Assembly (NCBI RefSeq): GCF_949628215.1
Contig: NC_134283.1
Location: forward strand, 23,724,975 to 23,788,974
Direction: 5' to 3'
DNA from: Phalacrocorax aristotelis
Lineage: Eukaryota; Chordata; Aves; Suliformes; Phalacrocoracidae
Length of the DNA stretch: 64,000 nt
The notes under the pieces are model-generated. The model did not search any database. It was not told the DNA's origin and saw nothing but the letters and a program-made list of their open reading frames with translations. A program made the position numbers and the translations under genes. Below, in pieces: positions 1 to 12,048 of this stretch; position 1 is the first letter of the stretch; the number at the start of each line of letters is the position of its first letter.

Positions 1-223
1 TTATTTGTACCAGCTTCCTCTGCTTGGTCTGTTAAAAATATGAGGTCTTTGAGGGCCACAGGGTGTCAGAGACCCACTTCCAGCCTCTGGGTGCTGACTG
101 CTCCCCGCAGAGGTGAACGGAGCTGGCCCAGACTCGCTGCCCCCCACCTGGTCTGTCCTGCTGCTCTGAAGGAAGAACGCGCACAAAGACCCCTGCAGCT
201 AGCTATTCCCAACTGTTACTTAC

Positions 224-3200
224 TCAGTTTAATGTTTATCTGGAGGTCAATGGAAGACTCGATTTCAAAATCAACTGAATGAAAAAGCTGCAAACTGTAA
301 CAGCAGGAGAGAGGACATTTAGCAACCCATCCTGGGAGTGATACCTGGAACAAAAGCTAAACGATAGAAGGTTTAAGCCTCACACACACACCCCCCAGGG
401 ACCCTGCAGCCACCTCCGGCAGCACCAGGATGTCCCTGGAACTGGCCGGTGCTGCCTGGCACGGTGGGGAGCTCTGGCTGGCTGCATCCTGCTGGTTGGC
501 ATGGGGCTCAGCAGGGCCAGGAGGCTGCTGCCATCTGCTCACCCATTCCCTGGTGCCAGGGGACTTCTTGGGGTGCCAGGGGGCTTTGGGGACAGGACAG
601 AGGTCACCACAGACCCCCTTGGTGCACAGGGAGGGCTGTGGGGACAATGCAGGGGTGCCCAGTGGCCCCCGTAGGCACAGGGGTGTTGTAAATAACTAAA
701 GGGTTAAACTTCCAGCTTGAGCCAATAGTAACCTAAACCCACATCCTGAGAAATAAAAACGACTCAATGAGCCAACTTGTGAAAGGAATTCAAGGCTCAT
801 GAGCTGAGAAACTTCAAGGACTGATAGCAGAATTTCTCCCACAAGGAAGATAGAGGGATGCCACAACCATGAAACAACGAAACCAGCAAGAGTCACAGTA
901 ACTGGGGGAAAGGTAATTCCAGCAGGGGGGGATTGGGACCACCAACTCAATTGAGGGATGAAAGAACTCAAAAGAACTCAAAAAATGCTCAAAAGGACTA
1001 CCCCACACACACACTCCTTTTGAGCATGCGCAGTGAATTAAAATCACACTGTAGCTGTAAATTTAAGCGAGAAGATACAGACCAATGGAAGAAGAGGATG
1101 CTCAGTCAGGTGAATGATTATGTATTAGATAGGTGTGGTGTGTCATGTGTGTCATGTACAAATGTCAAAAATGAACCCCAGTAGGTGTGCACGTGAGGCA
1201 GAAGGATCCCCTATGCATCCAGCGCTGCAATAAAGAGAATGCCTGCTTCTTAATGCTACATTGGTGTTAATAGGTTTATTCCCAAATTCGGTGACAGGAG
1301 CAGCTTCTCCCTGACTGCACAACAGCCACAGGTGGGTTTTATAAGACCTCTCACATCGGTCCTTGCACTGCAGTGTGCAAAACCCCAGCACATGGTAGCC
1401 CATCAAAAATACTGTGGTGTTAAATCACTGCAAATCACTGCATTAGCAGCACTTAGGTGGATGGGAGAATTAAGCTCCTTTTTTCCCCACTCAAAGTTTA
1501 TAAAGCAACAACGGGGAGGGAAGAAGTCAACTTGTATTCTTTGGCCAACTTGTCTCCTCATGCGGTGTGGACTGCATGACGGTGCAGACAGAAAGGCAGA
1601 AAGCAACGCAAGACGAGCAGTGAGGGGGCTAAGCAGCACTGCTGGTGTATAAAATCTTGCCTCACTCAGACAGTAAGCAGTGGTGCCATTGCTTGAGAGC
1701 CATTGCTAGCAGCCCCTCCACATCTACTCCTGCCACGGGGAAGTCCTGCCTGCAGGCAGCAGCAGGAGCTGGGGATGTGGTGCTCGGCAGCAGCCAGCCC
1801 CCGGGTACTTACAACCAGGCCCCGGCGTAGCTATAGGTCAGGGTCCCTTTGAAGAAGGCGGTCACATTTTGAATGGCAATGTGAATGGCATCGTTGTCCT
1901 TGAGCTCCACCTCACTCTGCTCTATGGACAAGTCATTGACCTGGATACTAGAAACAACACAAACCCGGTTTATCCCCAACCCTGGGGCTGTTTTCTGTGA
2001 CGGGCAAGACAGGTTGGTTCCTGAGGATGTGGGGTCTCTAAGGGGGCTGTGCCAACTCCAGGAAGTGCTCAGGAGCTTTTGCAAATCACAGAGACGGCGC
2101 ACAAGGACAGTGGTACTTTCACTCAGCCTTGGTGAGCTCCTACCCTGCGATGTGTGGGCACGAGGCTGGGTGAGGCGCATGCTTTAAACGGGAAACACCA
2201 AGCAGCACGCTGCAGAAAGAACTCCATTTTACTGCAGTGCTCTGTGTCAGCCGCAGCCACAGCAGGATATCTGTCCTCCATTTGCATCGTTGCATTTGTT
2301 GTCCCCAAATAAAAGTTAGTAACCAGCAAAACCCAGCCTTGCTCGTCTTAAAGACAGGCCAAGTGACATCCTGCTGACAAGAGTGGCTCTGGCAGCCCTC
2401 GCCGTGTCCCCTCTGCCATTCAATGTGCCATGGGCACCATCTGCCAGTAACGGACCCCAGGAGCTCCAGCCCGCAGGTACAGAGCTCCCCATCCCCACTG
2501 TCAGAGATTTGCTCTACACACTGCCTCACTGTCTGCCCACTGAGTTGTAAAAGTAAAAAAATGTATTATTAACACATCGCAGCCTAAACCTTAATGTACA
2601 AATTGTCTGCAAGTCATAGATCAGAGAGTGTGTCTGCCCTGGTCTAGACCTTCACTTTCACCAGGAATTGCTGGATAAAAGCTCACTCCAAGGCCAGTTT
2701 CAGTTCCTCTCCGTCAGCCCTAACCTCCCCTGGCAGAGACAGAGATACTCACTTGGTCAGCCCATAAGCCACCCTGCCAAGGAGCCGCATGGACCTTTCC
2801 CCGGTGATATTTGGGAATTTGGCATTTCTGAATGCTGCTTGAATGACCTGCGCTGTTTCCTGGTTCACTGTTAGTGGAAGAAAAGGGCAAAGACACCAAA
2901 TTGCAACCTCTCCTGGCTGTAAAGTCGGGTGCACATCCTAGATTAAAGTACTACAGAAAAGTTTTACCCAAGGCATTTCCATTAGATTAAGGAAGCACTA
3001 GAAGTAGCTTCAGAGTAAATTAAAATAAAAATAATTTTAAAAAACAAAACAAAAACAAATCCCTAACTTTAACAGCCGACAGCAGCTGAGGACAGCAGCA
3101 TATGTGGCTCAAGAGTCACCAGCAGGACTGTTTCCGGGGCATCAAGCCCAGCTTTTGCACACCTCACCTTCACCTTAGTTGTAGGTTTTGGAAAGGTTGA

Positions 3201-4060
3201 GGCTGTGCTTGTCCTTGCACTGCACAAGCTGTTAACTTTGCCCCAGTGCTTTGCTCTGTTGCTGTTTGCTTGTATTGCAGTAAGCTGTTGGGTCTCCAGA
3301 CGAAAAATTCTGAGACCAAAGTTTCTGTATCCATTTTTCTAAAGTTATCCAGCCCATTCCAGCCTCAGCCTCAGGCACACGCCAGTACAGGATTTTTTCC
3401 TTACATAAATACCCTCTTTTAGTTTGGCCCAGCATCCTTCTGTGCATCTACCACTGTCAGAGGGGATGGGACAGAGCTGTTCCCACCCTTTACAGAAGCA
3501 CTAATTATTCTTCCACCACCTGCAGATCCCCCAAAACCTTGCAAATAAACCCACAACAGCAGAGCATCCCTTTTTCTCCCCTTCTGCACACTGACCCCAA
3601 AAGATTAAATTGCAGCAAGGTGCTCTAGCTTTTCCATCACGCCAGTCCCCAAGGAAGAACATTGCTAAAAGTTTGGACTAGGGGGAGAGATTGAGGACCA
3701 TTTTCTAGCTTCTTTGAGAACTTGTGCCTACTCAGTTCAGGTCCCCATGGTTTAACCCATGCTCCCAGGCAGGTATTAATACATCTTACAGATAAACAGT
3801 TTAAACAGTTTCCATGAGTGCCAGGGAAGCAAGAAACCCTCTCACTTGGCTGATATGTCACTAACTTCTCCCAGTGGAGAGGGGGGAAATGCAGACCCGT
3901 ATAGCAGGCACTTACACAGCAATGCCGCGGGCTTGGTCATCCTGCAGGCAATCCCTGTGATGCTATAAGGGAAGGGTCCAAACTCACAGGCTGCTGACAC
4001 ATAGACAAGCATTAGAAAGTTCCCGAAGGTCCCCAGTCTCATCCTGCCAGCCCAGAGCAT
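224..4060 (-). CDS. CETP: CETP, cholesteryl ester transfer protein (first four coding exons; 3' part outside window)
   Basis: Secreted plasma protein of the BPI/LBP/PLTP family that exchanges cholesteryl ester and triglyceride between lipoproteins. Coding exons, in transcript order: 3916-4060, 2753-2867, 1813-1947, 224-294, all with AG/GT borders and matching phases. Exon 1 has a hydrophobic leader (RLGTFGNFLMLVYVSAAC), then GIACRMTKPAALL. Exon 2 reads LNQETAQVIQAAF and ITGERSMRLLGRVAYGL. Exon 3 reads IQVNDLSIEQSEVEL and IQNVTAFFKGTLTYSY. Exon 4 reads SVDFEIESSIDLQINIKL. These track human CETP almost position by position. About 155 of roughly 490 residues are present. ATG 4060 is chosen as the first in frame beside a leader; ATG 4042 (MRLGTFGN) is equally good by Kozak context and gives a tidier signal peptide. 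The next exon was not found in 1-223. HERPUD1 lies upstream on the same strand, as in mammals. Confidence 0.93.
684..1296 (+). mobile_element. Probable solo LTR of an endogenous retrovirus in CETP intron 3
   Basis: A block of about 610 bases begins TGTTGTAAATAAC and ends TTCGGTGACA, the TG...CA form of LTR ends. AATAAA at 1229-1234 lies 62 bases before the 3' end, where an R/U5 polyadenylation signal would sit. No internal retroviral sequence, primer-binding site or partner LTR is visible next to it, so it reads as a solo LTR, antisense to CETP. The flanks (GGGG and GGAG) are not a clean target-site duplication, so the left boundary could be 687 instead of 684. Confidence 0.5.
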
Positions 4061-7000
4061 CCTCGGCCAGAGCAGAGTGCGCCGAAGAGATCGACTGATT
4101 CTTGACTGTAGCAAAGGCTGCTTTCATACCTCTAAGCAGACCTCATTCAAAGCAGGACATGATCTGCTTCCTCCAGTTATCAAAACTCATCACGCATTTC
4201 CTAATCTTCCTATAGTTTCCTTTACACTCTTCAAGTCGCACGCTGCCTTCCTCCCACAGCAGGCGCTCGGGCTGCAGGACTTGGCTTTCCTGCCAAAACT
4301 GCTTAAACTCAGGACATGCACACGTTGAGGTAGATGGAGAAAGCATGAGGGGGGTGGAAATTGGAAGGGGATAAAGTCAAGGGATCAGCTTCACACTCTG
4401 CCTCCAGCCAGTTTATCATTTGCTCTTTGCACAGAAATATCCGTATTTTGCATTCCTGCAGCAATTTCCCAGCAAAGCCCTGTTCAAAATGTACTTATAT
4501 TATTAACTGCTCCCATCTCCACTGAGGAGAAACTGAGGCATGGTCCTGGGAAGGGGGTTCCTCTGCTGGGTACACCCACATCTCCTGGACCCCTGGAGAG
4601 CTCCATGACCACAGGACTGGGATGCTCTCTGCCTCTCAGATGGATTTGTGGACCATCTTTGGTTTGCCACCTTCCAGATGGGGAAGAATTTTCTAAGCTG
4701 GAGTTTTTCATGCCCCTAGCCCCTCACCTGCTATTTGGGAAACGTTAGAAACCCAAGTTCACATTCACTCCTTGTGCACACCTGCCCTGTATGCCACCAT
4801 CCCCCTCCACACCCCTGTTGTGGTGCAGGAGCCCATCCCAAAACGAACTCTAGGACAAGACAGAGTGAGGTTATTTCAGCAGCGAGGCTCCCAGAAGCTC
4901 CTGTGAACCATTTTGCCAGCAGAGACTGGTGGAGAAGGAAATATGAGATCCTGGCAATGCGGCAGGAGCACACTTAGCCCCCCCAGGTGAGACAAGGTGC
5001 CAGCCTTATTCCTCTCCCTGGCAGATGCCTCATTCTCCCTGTGCCGGCTGAGCACATTTCCTCCAGGGAGCCCTGCTGTCTGTCTGGCAGCCCCCACCCT
5101 GCCGCCCTGTTTTCTTCCTGAGTTGAGAAAGTGAACGGCCTTGGGTACCCTGCGGGAGGCACTCACGGTCACTGACCCGCCAAGGGAAACCAAGCATCTG
5201 CAGGCTTCCCCCAGGCTTCTTCAGGCGAGTGGCATGGTAGCCTAGGATAGGCTACCTGCTGCAGGCCAATACTGCATTATAAATGAACAACTAAATGTTG
5301 GAACCACATATAAAGATAGCAGGTGTCAGACCAGCATAGCTCCCACATGGCAGCCCCATGCCATCGCCTCAGCTGCCACGGCATCCTCGCTGCCCTGGCT
5401 GGGAGGTGTCTCTGCAGGAAAGCTGCAAAGGGGACAAGACACATTACAAAAGGCTTTAAACTCAAGAGGCTTTAACTTTGTAACAGCTCTGGTTTCTCTC
5501 CTTCAGCTCATGGTTCTCACATGCCCAGCCCACCCCAGCATCTTGCAGTTCAAGGGATGTTGGCTCAGTGGCCAAGGCCTGGGGTGAGGGAGTCCTGCAG
5601 CCACAGCAGGAGGGGTATGCTCAGGCACTGCAGTGCAAACGCATCGGAGGCAGCCAGGCACTTAAATTGGCAATCAGAGACATGGTGCTGCTGGGTGTCA
5701 TGCAAGCCCTCAGCACAGCTTTTGTCAGAGAAAGGACACACTCCCATTTATTGCACGACACAAACTGAGGAGTGTTGCACACAGTTTAAGTTTCAATGGA
5801 ACAGATCCGGAGTAGACACTGCAGCAGAGAAGCAGCCCCACTGAGTCTGGTGTTGGTCATGGTAAATGAAATCAGAGCAGAACCCAGGAGGCCACAGCCA
5901 CCCCTCTGCCCAGGGCAGCACTTAATACCAGCATGAAGAAAAGGGTAAATCAGGGCATTTTGATACAGAGTTATTTGTCCCTGCTGTCCCAGGGTAGATA
6001 AAGACAGTAAGACCAAGATCCCAGAGCCAATGTGCTGGTTGGGGTAGATATAGTGCATTTACAGCCCCCTTACAGGCCAGCTCTTCTGCCCCATCACCAC
6101 TGCAGACGCTGCTGCTAGCAGATGACCTGAGCTGAGAGCAAGGGAGGACAGGGGACTGCCGGGCATTGACCTCAAAAGAGAACAGGAAAGCTGGAGATTT
6201 TCTGCCTACAATAGCAAAAGCATGTGGAAGGTGGAGGTGCCGCAAGCATCCTTGCCCTGGAGTAACCAGGCAGAGGCCAGGGCAGCAGGGACACAGCAGC
6301 CCACCCTCCTCACAGTGCAAGGTCAGGTTAGGAGGAGGCAGGTCAGATTTAAAAACCCAAAGAAAGGTTAAATTAAGTTAGCAGGAGGCAGGGCAGGCTT
6401 TAAAACCCAAAGAAAAGTTAAATGCCCAAGCTGCTGTGTAGTGCTGGCAAAGGGGATGCTAGAAAATGTTTTGATAGATATTTGCTGTGTAAGGCTTTAT
6501 CTGAAGGCCATCCATGCACAGCTGTGCTCACCACCTTGCTGGGGATTGTCCTATAACTGGAGTTGTTTTTCCCCACTGTATCCAGAGCAGAGGTACATCA
6601 CAGCACCATTAATCTTTGTTGTGCTGCATTGACCCAAACATTCAGTGTTACCCTGCAGCTGCTTCCTGAGATAGTCTTCCAGGTAGCCCGGCCACACTCT
6701 GCTCCGTCAGCAGGACAGGCTCCAGCACCAGCTCCAGGACTCATACAGCAGGTCAGCCCAGGGATGGCAGGAGGGCAAGCCCAAACCCAGCTGCTCCCAT
6801 GTTACACAGATCCAGTGCTTGGCAGTACAAGGCCCTGGTCAGTCCCACACACCCAGCACCAGCCCTTGGAGACCACAGCCATATTCCTTGCATTGTCCAG
6901 GGCTGTGTGGTCAAGCCCCAGCAGCAGGAATCTTGGGTTCAAGAGAGACTCAGCTTTGAAGAGAGGTTGTTTCTTACAGTTAACAACTGTGGCCATGACA

Positions 7001-8596
7001 GGCTTGGATGTTAAGCAGCAAATACACTCACAAACTCCAGTCTGTGAATTGTGAGATTTCAACAGACTGTCACTTGGGAGGGTCAGCCATCCATGAGGAT
7101 TTAACTATGTTGTTTCACGTGGTTTTCCATTAAATTCTCCTGAAACAAACCTGATTTCTTCTCTTCCCTACCAGTACCAGCCATAACCACTTCCAAAAAC
7201 AGAAGATAAGCTGGCACACACAGGTGGCCCTAGGTCAGCCCAGGCTTTTCGCAGCTGAGGCTGCCACAGGCAGCTGTGCTGAAGCCTGGAAGAGCAACCA
7301 GCTGTATTTCTGCAGCGCTGATTCTGCACTGCCAAATCCAGACTGGAAAAAAGCAGCAAATACAACTTTCAGTGCTAATATAAGAAATTCTAGGTGGTTC
7401 CTCCACAGTATAGGCCAACGAGCCTAAAAGTAACATTTGCCCAGTCCTCCTTGGCAGGTAGCAGAGCCTCAAGCCCTTCACTACGGGTTTGTGACCCTGA
7501 GTGTACACCAGGCCTGGGTTTACCTCCATCATATCATTCTATTTGATATTCAGACATCATTAAATCAATTTTTTAAAAAAATCAAGAGCTGTTCTTATGA
7601 AGGAGAGGGGCTGGGATGAGGTGATGAGGGTGCTGTTGGCATGGTTGGTAGCACAATGGGGGAATAGCCCTGGGATGGACTCCAGCTGGCCTGACATGTC
7701 TCCAAGGAGAGACCCTTTGGATGCACAGCTCTGCAAATCCCATCAGCCTCAAAAGGCTAAAAATAGATCACAGAGCACAGACCAGAGGGACATTAAAACA
7801 TTTTGCTGGGCAAGCACACAGCCCCTGGGATGTCCGTGGCTGCTGAGAACAGGGACAACAAGCATGTGCACGAGTGAAACTGCTCTTTGGAGAAAAGGGG
7901 AAGTCAGCACCCAACCCACCCCAGCTTATCTGCTCAGCCTCATTCTCATGAGATTTGTCCCGTCAGTTGAGGACAGGAGCATGCCTTCAGTGACAAACAG
8001 GACTTGCATGGCTCCTCAAAATAAGCAGCCCATTAGAAGTGTCTGCAGCTAGAAGAGAAATGCCTGAGATAAGCCAGCCAGTACCTTTCTCCTGCAACTT
8101 GCATTCCAGCAAGGACAGAGACCAGCTCTCAGCTGGGTGAAGCTGCCAGAGGATAAATATGAAGAAACAAAGCAGAAATAAGTTAGTTTTACTCTGCTGC
8201 TCGCTGTGCTACCTTGCATGCCATCACCCCCTACATAGCCCACCTTTCAGGGAAGCCTTTACACACCTATTCAGCTCCGGGTGTGCTATGTTAGCTGCAG
8301 CTCTGCTGCACTAGTACATTTGCATGCAGCTGTGATTGCAGCCATGAGGAGGATTTAAATTAGCTGCAGAATCACAAAGCTTGAAGTGTGAGCCAAGATA
8401 AACCCAGCTTCCTAAGCACATAGCCTTGAAACCCTTTCTGTTCTCTGCAACTTTGGCACTTCAGTCCCAGCACAGGGTCATGTTATGCCCAGAAAACCTC
8501 TCCAGCATTCCTATGCTCTTTCAGCTGCTTTGCTCTGGAAGTTTCAAGGCTCATTTTTTCCCCTAATGTCTAAACTGAATTCTTTTAACTAATTTA
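4061..8596. other. Intergenic, CETP promoter side
   Basis: No coding sequence is recognised on either strand; open frames are short and show no family motif. The first few hundred bases are the proximal CETP promoter and 5' UTR. I could not place a transcription start or a convincing nuclear-receptor repeat. The only clear structure is the 50-base tandem duplication listed separately. Confidence 0.5.
6325..6424. repeat. Tandem duplication, two 50-base units
   Basis: Units at 6325-6374 and 6375-6424 share GCAGG near the start and the core AAAACCCAAAGAAA, with about eight differences. The units abut directly, so this is a local duplication rather than two insertions. No coding or regulatory role is apparent. 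Confidence 0.75.
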
Positions 8597-9536
8597 GGGC
8601 CCATACTGAGACCAGTGCTGTTTAATATCTTCATTAATGACAGAGTGACTTGTGTGCACCCTCAGCAAGTCTGCAGGTGACACCAAGCTGAGCTGTGCAG
8701 TTGACCTGCCAGAAGAACAGGATGTCATCCAAAGAGACCTGGACAAGCTGGAGAGGTGGGCCTGTGAGAACCTCATGAGGTTCAACAAGGCCAAGCGCAG
8801 GGTCCTGCACCTGGGTCCTGACAACTCCCCATATCAATACAGGCTGGAGGTGAAGGGATTGAGAGCAGCCCCATAGAGAAGGACTTGGGGGTACTGGTGG
8901 GTGAAAAGTTGGACATGAGTTGGCAATGTGTGCTTGCAGCCCAGAAAGCCAACCATATCCTGGGCTGCATCAAAAGAAGTGTTGCCAGCAGGTCAAGGGA
9001 GGGGATTCTGCTCAGACCCCAGCTGCAGTGTTGCATCCAGCTCTGGTATCCTCAGCACAAGAAGGACTATGGAATTGTTGGAGCAGGTCCACAAAAATGA
9101 TCCAAGGACTGGAGCACCTCTCCTATGAGGACAGGCTGAGAGAGTTGGGGTTGTTCATCCTGGAGAAGAGAAGGCTGCAGGGAGACCTTATTGCAGCCTT
9201 TCAGTACTTAAAGGGGGACTATGGGAAGGATGGGGACAATCTCTTCAGCAAGGCCTGCTGTGAGAGTATGAGGGGCAGTGGTTTTAAACTAAAGGAGGGT
9301 ATATTTAGGCTGCATATAAGGAAGATATTTTTTTTTTTTTTTACAATGAGGGTGGTGAAGTGCTGGCACAGGTTGCCCAGAGAGCTAGTGGAAACCCCAT
9401 CCCTAGAACCATTCAACATCAGGTTGGACAGGGCTCTGAACAACATGATCTTGTTGAAGATGTCCCTGCTCACTGCAGGGGGGTTGGACTCAATAGCCAC
9501 TAAAGGTCCCTTACAACCCAAACCATTCCATGAACC
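8597..9536 (+). mobile_element. CR1 LINE, 5'-truncated, degenerate
   Basis: Translated pieces match the end of the CR1 ORF2 reverse transcriptase and its C-terminal region. Examples are [13 protein letters not shown]-like text at 8597-8640, [19 protein letters not shown] near 8730, [16 protein letters not shown] near 8880, and GLEHLSYEDRLRELGLFILE near 9105. Several frame changes show that it is dead. A T14 run at 9330-9343 interrupts the region. It ends at 9480-9536 with the CR1 3' UTR form GGGGGTTGGACTCAATAG...AACCCAAACCATTCCATGA. It lies between CETP and HERPUD1. Confidence 0.93.
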
Positions 9537-11220
9537 TATGCTGTCTCACCCACAGCTGGCACACAGGCTATATCCCCTTCCTCACCCTATTTACAAATCT
9601 GTTTATATTGCCCTTTTTCCAGGCTTCCTCCTTCCTTCCACTGCTCCCACACCTCAGCCATCCCCACTTGCTTCTGGCCATCTCCCCCAGAGCAGTGCTG
9701 GTGCTACCACAACAGATAAGGCCTTCATTGGTGAGGGATCAGTATCAGAAGTTGGGCCACACCACCCTCTCAACTCCACATAACACCAGGCTGGCTCAGC
9801 CAGAGTGACCAGGGCTCCAAGCCCTCAGCCAAGCACCACTCCCTTGTTTCCAGCTGTTCCTGCCTAGATGCAGTGCTGGCAGCTGTCTCTGCAGAATTAC
9901 ACAGTATCTGCTTTCCCATTATTTGCCCAGTGTCCTCTGCTGCAGACACAGCTCCCCTCCACCTTGATGGCAAAGAGCTATGCATTTCACTAAGCCATTA
10001 AGGAAACATTCTCCAAGGCCCAGGAGCCTCACTACATCCCTCCAGTGACATTAGCTATGCTTAATTAGTTTTCCAGCTAATTTTAAACCAGTCTGCCTAC
10101 TTCTGGGAGTGGCAAAAAACCTTAAGACAACAACAGATGTTTTGCTGTCAGTGGTAACTTCTCAGATGAGCTGTTTCATAAGTAATCCAGCACTTGGGGC
10201 TTTTTGCCTAAACAAGTATCAAAACAGTTTATTTCTGGCTCCCAGGAAATACCCTCTCCTCCCAAGGCTAGGCCCAGGCGCTTGTTTTAGGCACACTGCT
10301 GAGACACCCAAGTCATGAGATACACCCCGGGGAAAAAAAAAATCCATCATCCACAAAATGCAGTGCTGATCACAGGCAGACTTACCACCAGTGGGACAAA
10401 AGAGAGGGGACACTACCTGCGAGAACATCCTCAAAGGCTTATGCAGAATGGGTATATTCTGTAGCAAATATCACCTCCTCTCCAATTACTTCATTCTAAG
10501 TATTTAAATACTTCATTGCTAAATTTTACCACTTTGCCCTACCCATCCTCCCCAAGTCTCCAGCAAATTGACAATTTGGCAGAAAAACTACGTGGTAAGG
10601 TGCTTGGAAAGGAAACAGTTGTTCAAAGCCCAGAACCACACATCACTAAAATTAACCTTGTTGCCACAGGTAACACCAAAAAACATATTTAACAGTCTGA
10701 TCTGAAGTGGCAGGATCATGCATTACCACTGAAGCTCTTACAACTGCTTGTATCAACTCACACATTAGTCCCAACAAGACACCCCTAAACAGTTCTGCCA
10801 ACTACAGGTAAGACTGAGTAAAAGCACTGCAAGTTTCATGAGCAGCTGTCCTCCCCAGACACAGCACAGTTCAGGCCAGGTTGAATCCCTTAGCCAAGAT
10901 AACACACGGCAAATCAATAAGGAGTCACACACCAGGCTCACGGCATTAAACTCCAAACCCCACAAATACCTGCAGAATTACCTGCTTCAATACATCCAGC
11001 AGCCTTCAGTGAGCAAATACAAGCTACAAGCTCTCCAAGACACTTTAAATACTAAAGGTTGCTGAAGAATACACTTAAAGGAGCCACATTTAAGGCTCTG
11101 CAAGCCTCTTTTCCTCTCACGTCCCTGCTCATTTATAATGGTTTTTCAATAAAAAAAGTTGAGAACACACCCTGTGCTACCTGCACAGGTAGTCCTCCAG
11201 TTGCTGTACAGTGTATGCAA
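9537..11220. other. Intergenic between the CR1 copy and the HERPUD1 3' end
   Basis: AT-richer sequence with no recognisable coding exon, repeat or structural RNA. The boundary on the right is set by the likely HERPUD1 polyadenylation site. Confidence 0.4.
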
Positions 11221-11244
11221 GTATGGATAAAAATGCCTGCAAGT

Positions 11245-11250
11245 TTTATT
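11245..11250 (-). terminator. HERPUD1: Likely HERPUD1 polyadenylation signal
   Basis: AATAAA on the minus strand (TTTATT on plus), about 800 bases beyond the HERPUD1 stop codon at 12049. That gives a 3' UTR of a usual size for this gene. No other canonical signal was noted closer to the stop. Confidence 0.6.
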
Positions 11251-12048
11251 GCAAAGTCCTTAAACATACCAGAAATTAAAGGGAACACAATGAAGTAACA
11301 CAAGAGTTGCTGTGGAGTGAGAACAGAGTTGAATACAGATATTAGACTGCTTTAACTTTGCATCCCAAAGCAGTGAAGTTTACATCTTACATAAGTTCTT
11401 GCTAGATAGAGCTGAACATGCTTACTCTTCTCCCATGATTTGGGAAGGGGGAAATTAAGCTTTGAGTTTAAAGTATCTAGATTTGTCAACATTAAGTTTA
11501 GCCTGCAACTCCACTGAGTTAAGTAATACCTTATTGTAACCCCTCCACTTTGTCCAATAAGGAAATTGCACTGTACATCCTTCATAGGAAAATATTTACA
11601 CAGAAAATTTAAACTATTGTTGAAGCAATTTAACAATAGATTTTTAGGAAAAGTCTGCTAATGCATATCTAGGAATTTGAGATCCTACACTCAGTGTAAT
11701 TTAAATAGCATTTGAAACATTCCAACAGGAATCACATTGCACAGAAGCAGCAATTTGCTTCTCTAACATTTCTGCACACCTGCTTAGAGCCTGTGCATTT
11801 AGTGCACAAGTACACAATGCCAAGCCTCTACACAAGTACCTAATAAATTCTGCAGAACAAAGTTCTTTGTAATGAAGGCAAGCATCTTAGTCTCTAGGCT
11901 GTAATGACTTAAGGCTTCTTGCAGCTTTGTTTGCTTGGTCAGTGAAAGCCAGAGAAGTGCCATCCACTTTCACTCCTGGTTTGGAGTTGGTATCCAATTC
12001 ACTCAGACTAAATCCCATTGCAGTTTCAGACAATTGAATGGTGACAAG

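Noticed and set aside
1-186. Minus-strand frame considered as CETP exon 5
   Set aside because: The translation does not resemble the expected CETP segment and has no suitable acceptor and donor in phase; the exon is taken to lie beyond the left edge.
6563-7054. 163-codon plus-strand frame between CETP and HERPUD1
   Set aside because: No domain, no flanking splice structure and no recognisable family; its length is not remarkable for moderately GC-rich DNA.
8920-9783. 287-codon frame that looks gene-like
   Set aside because: Its readable part is CR1 reverse-transcriptase tail, and it runs out of the element into unrelated sequence.
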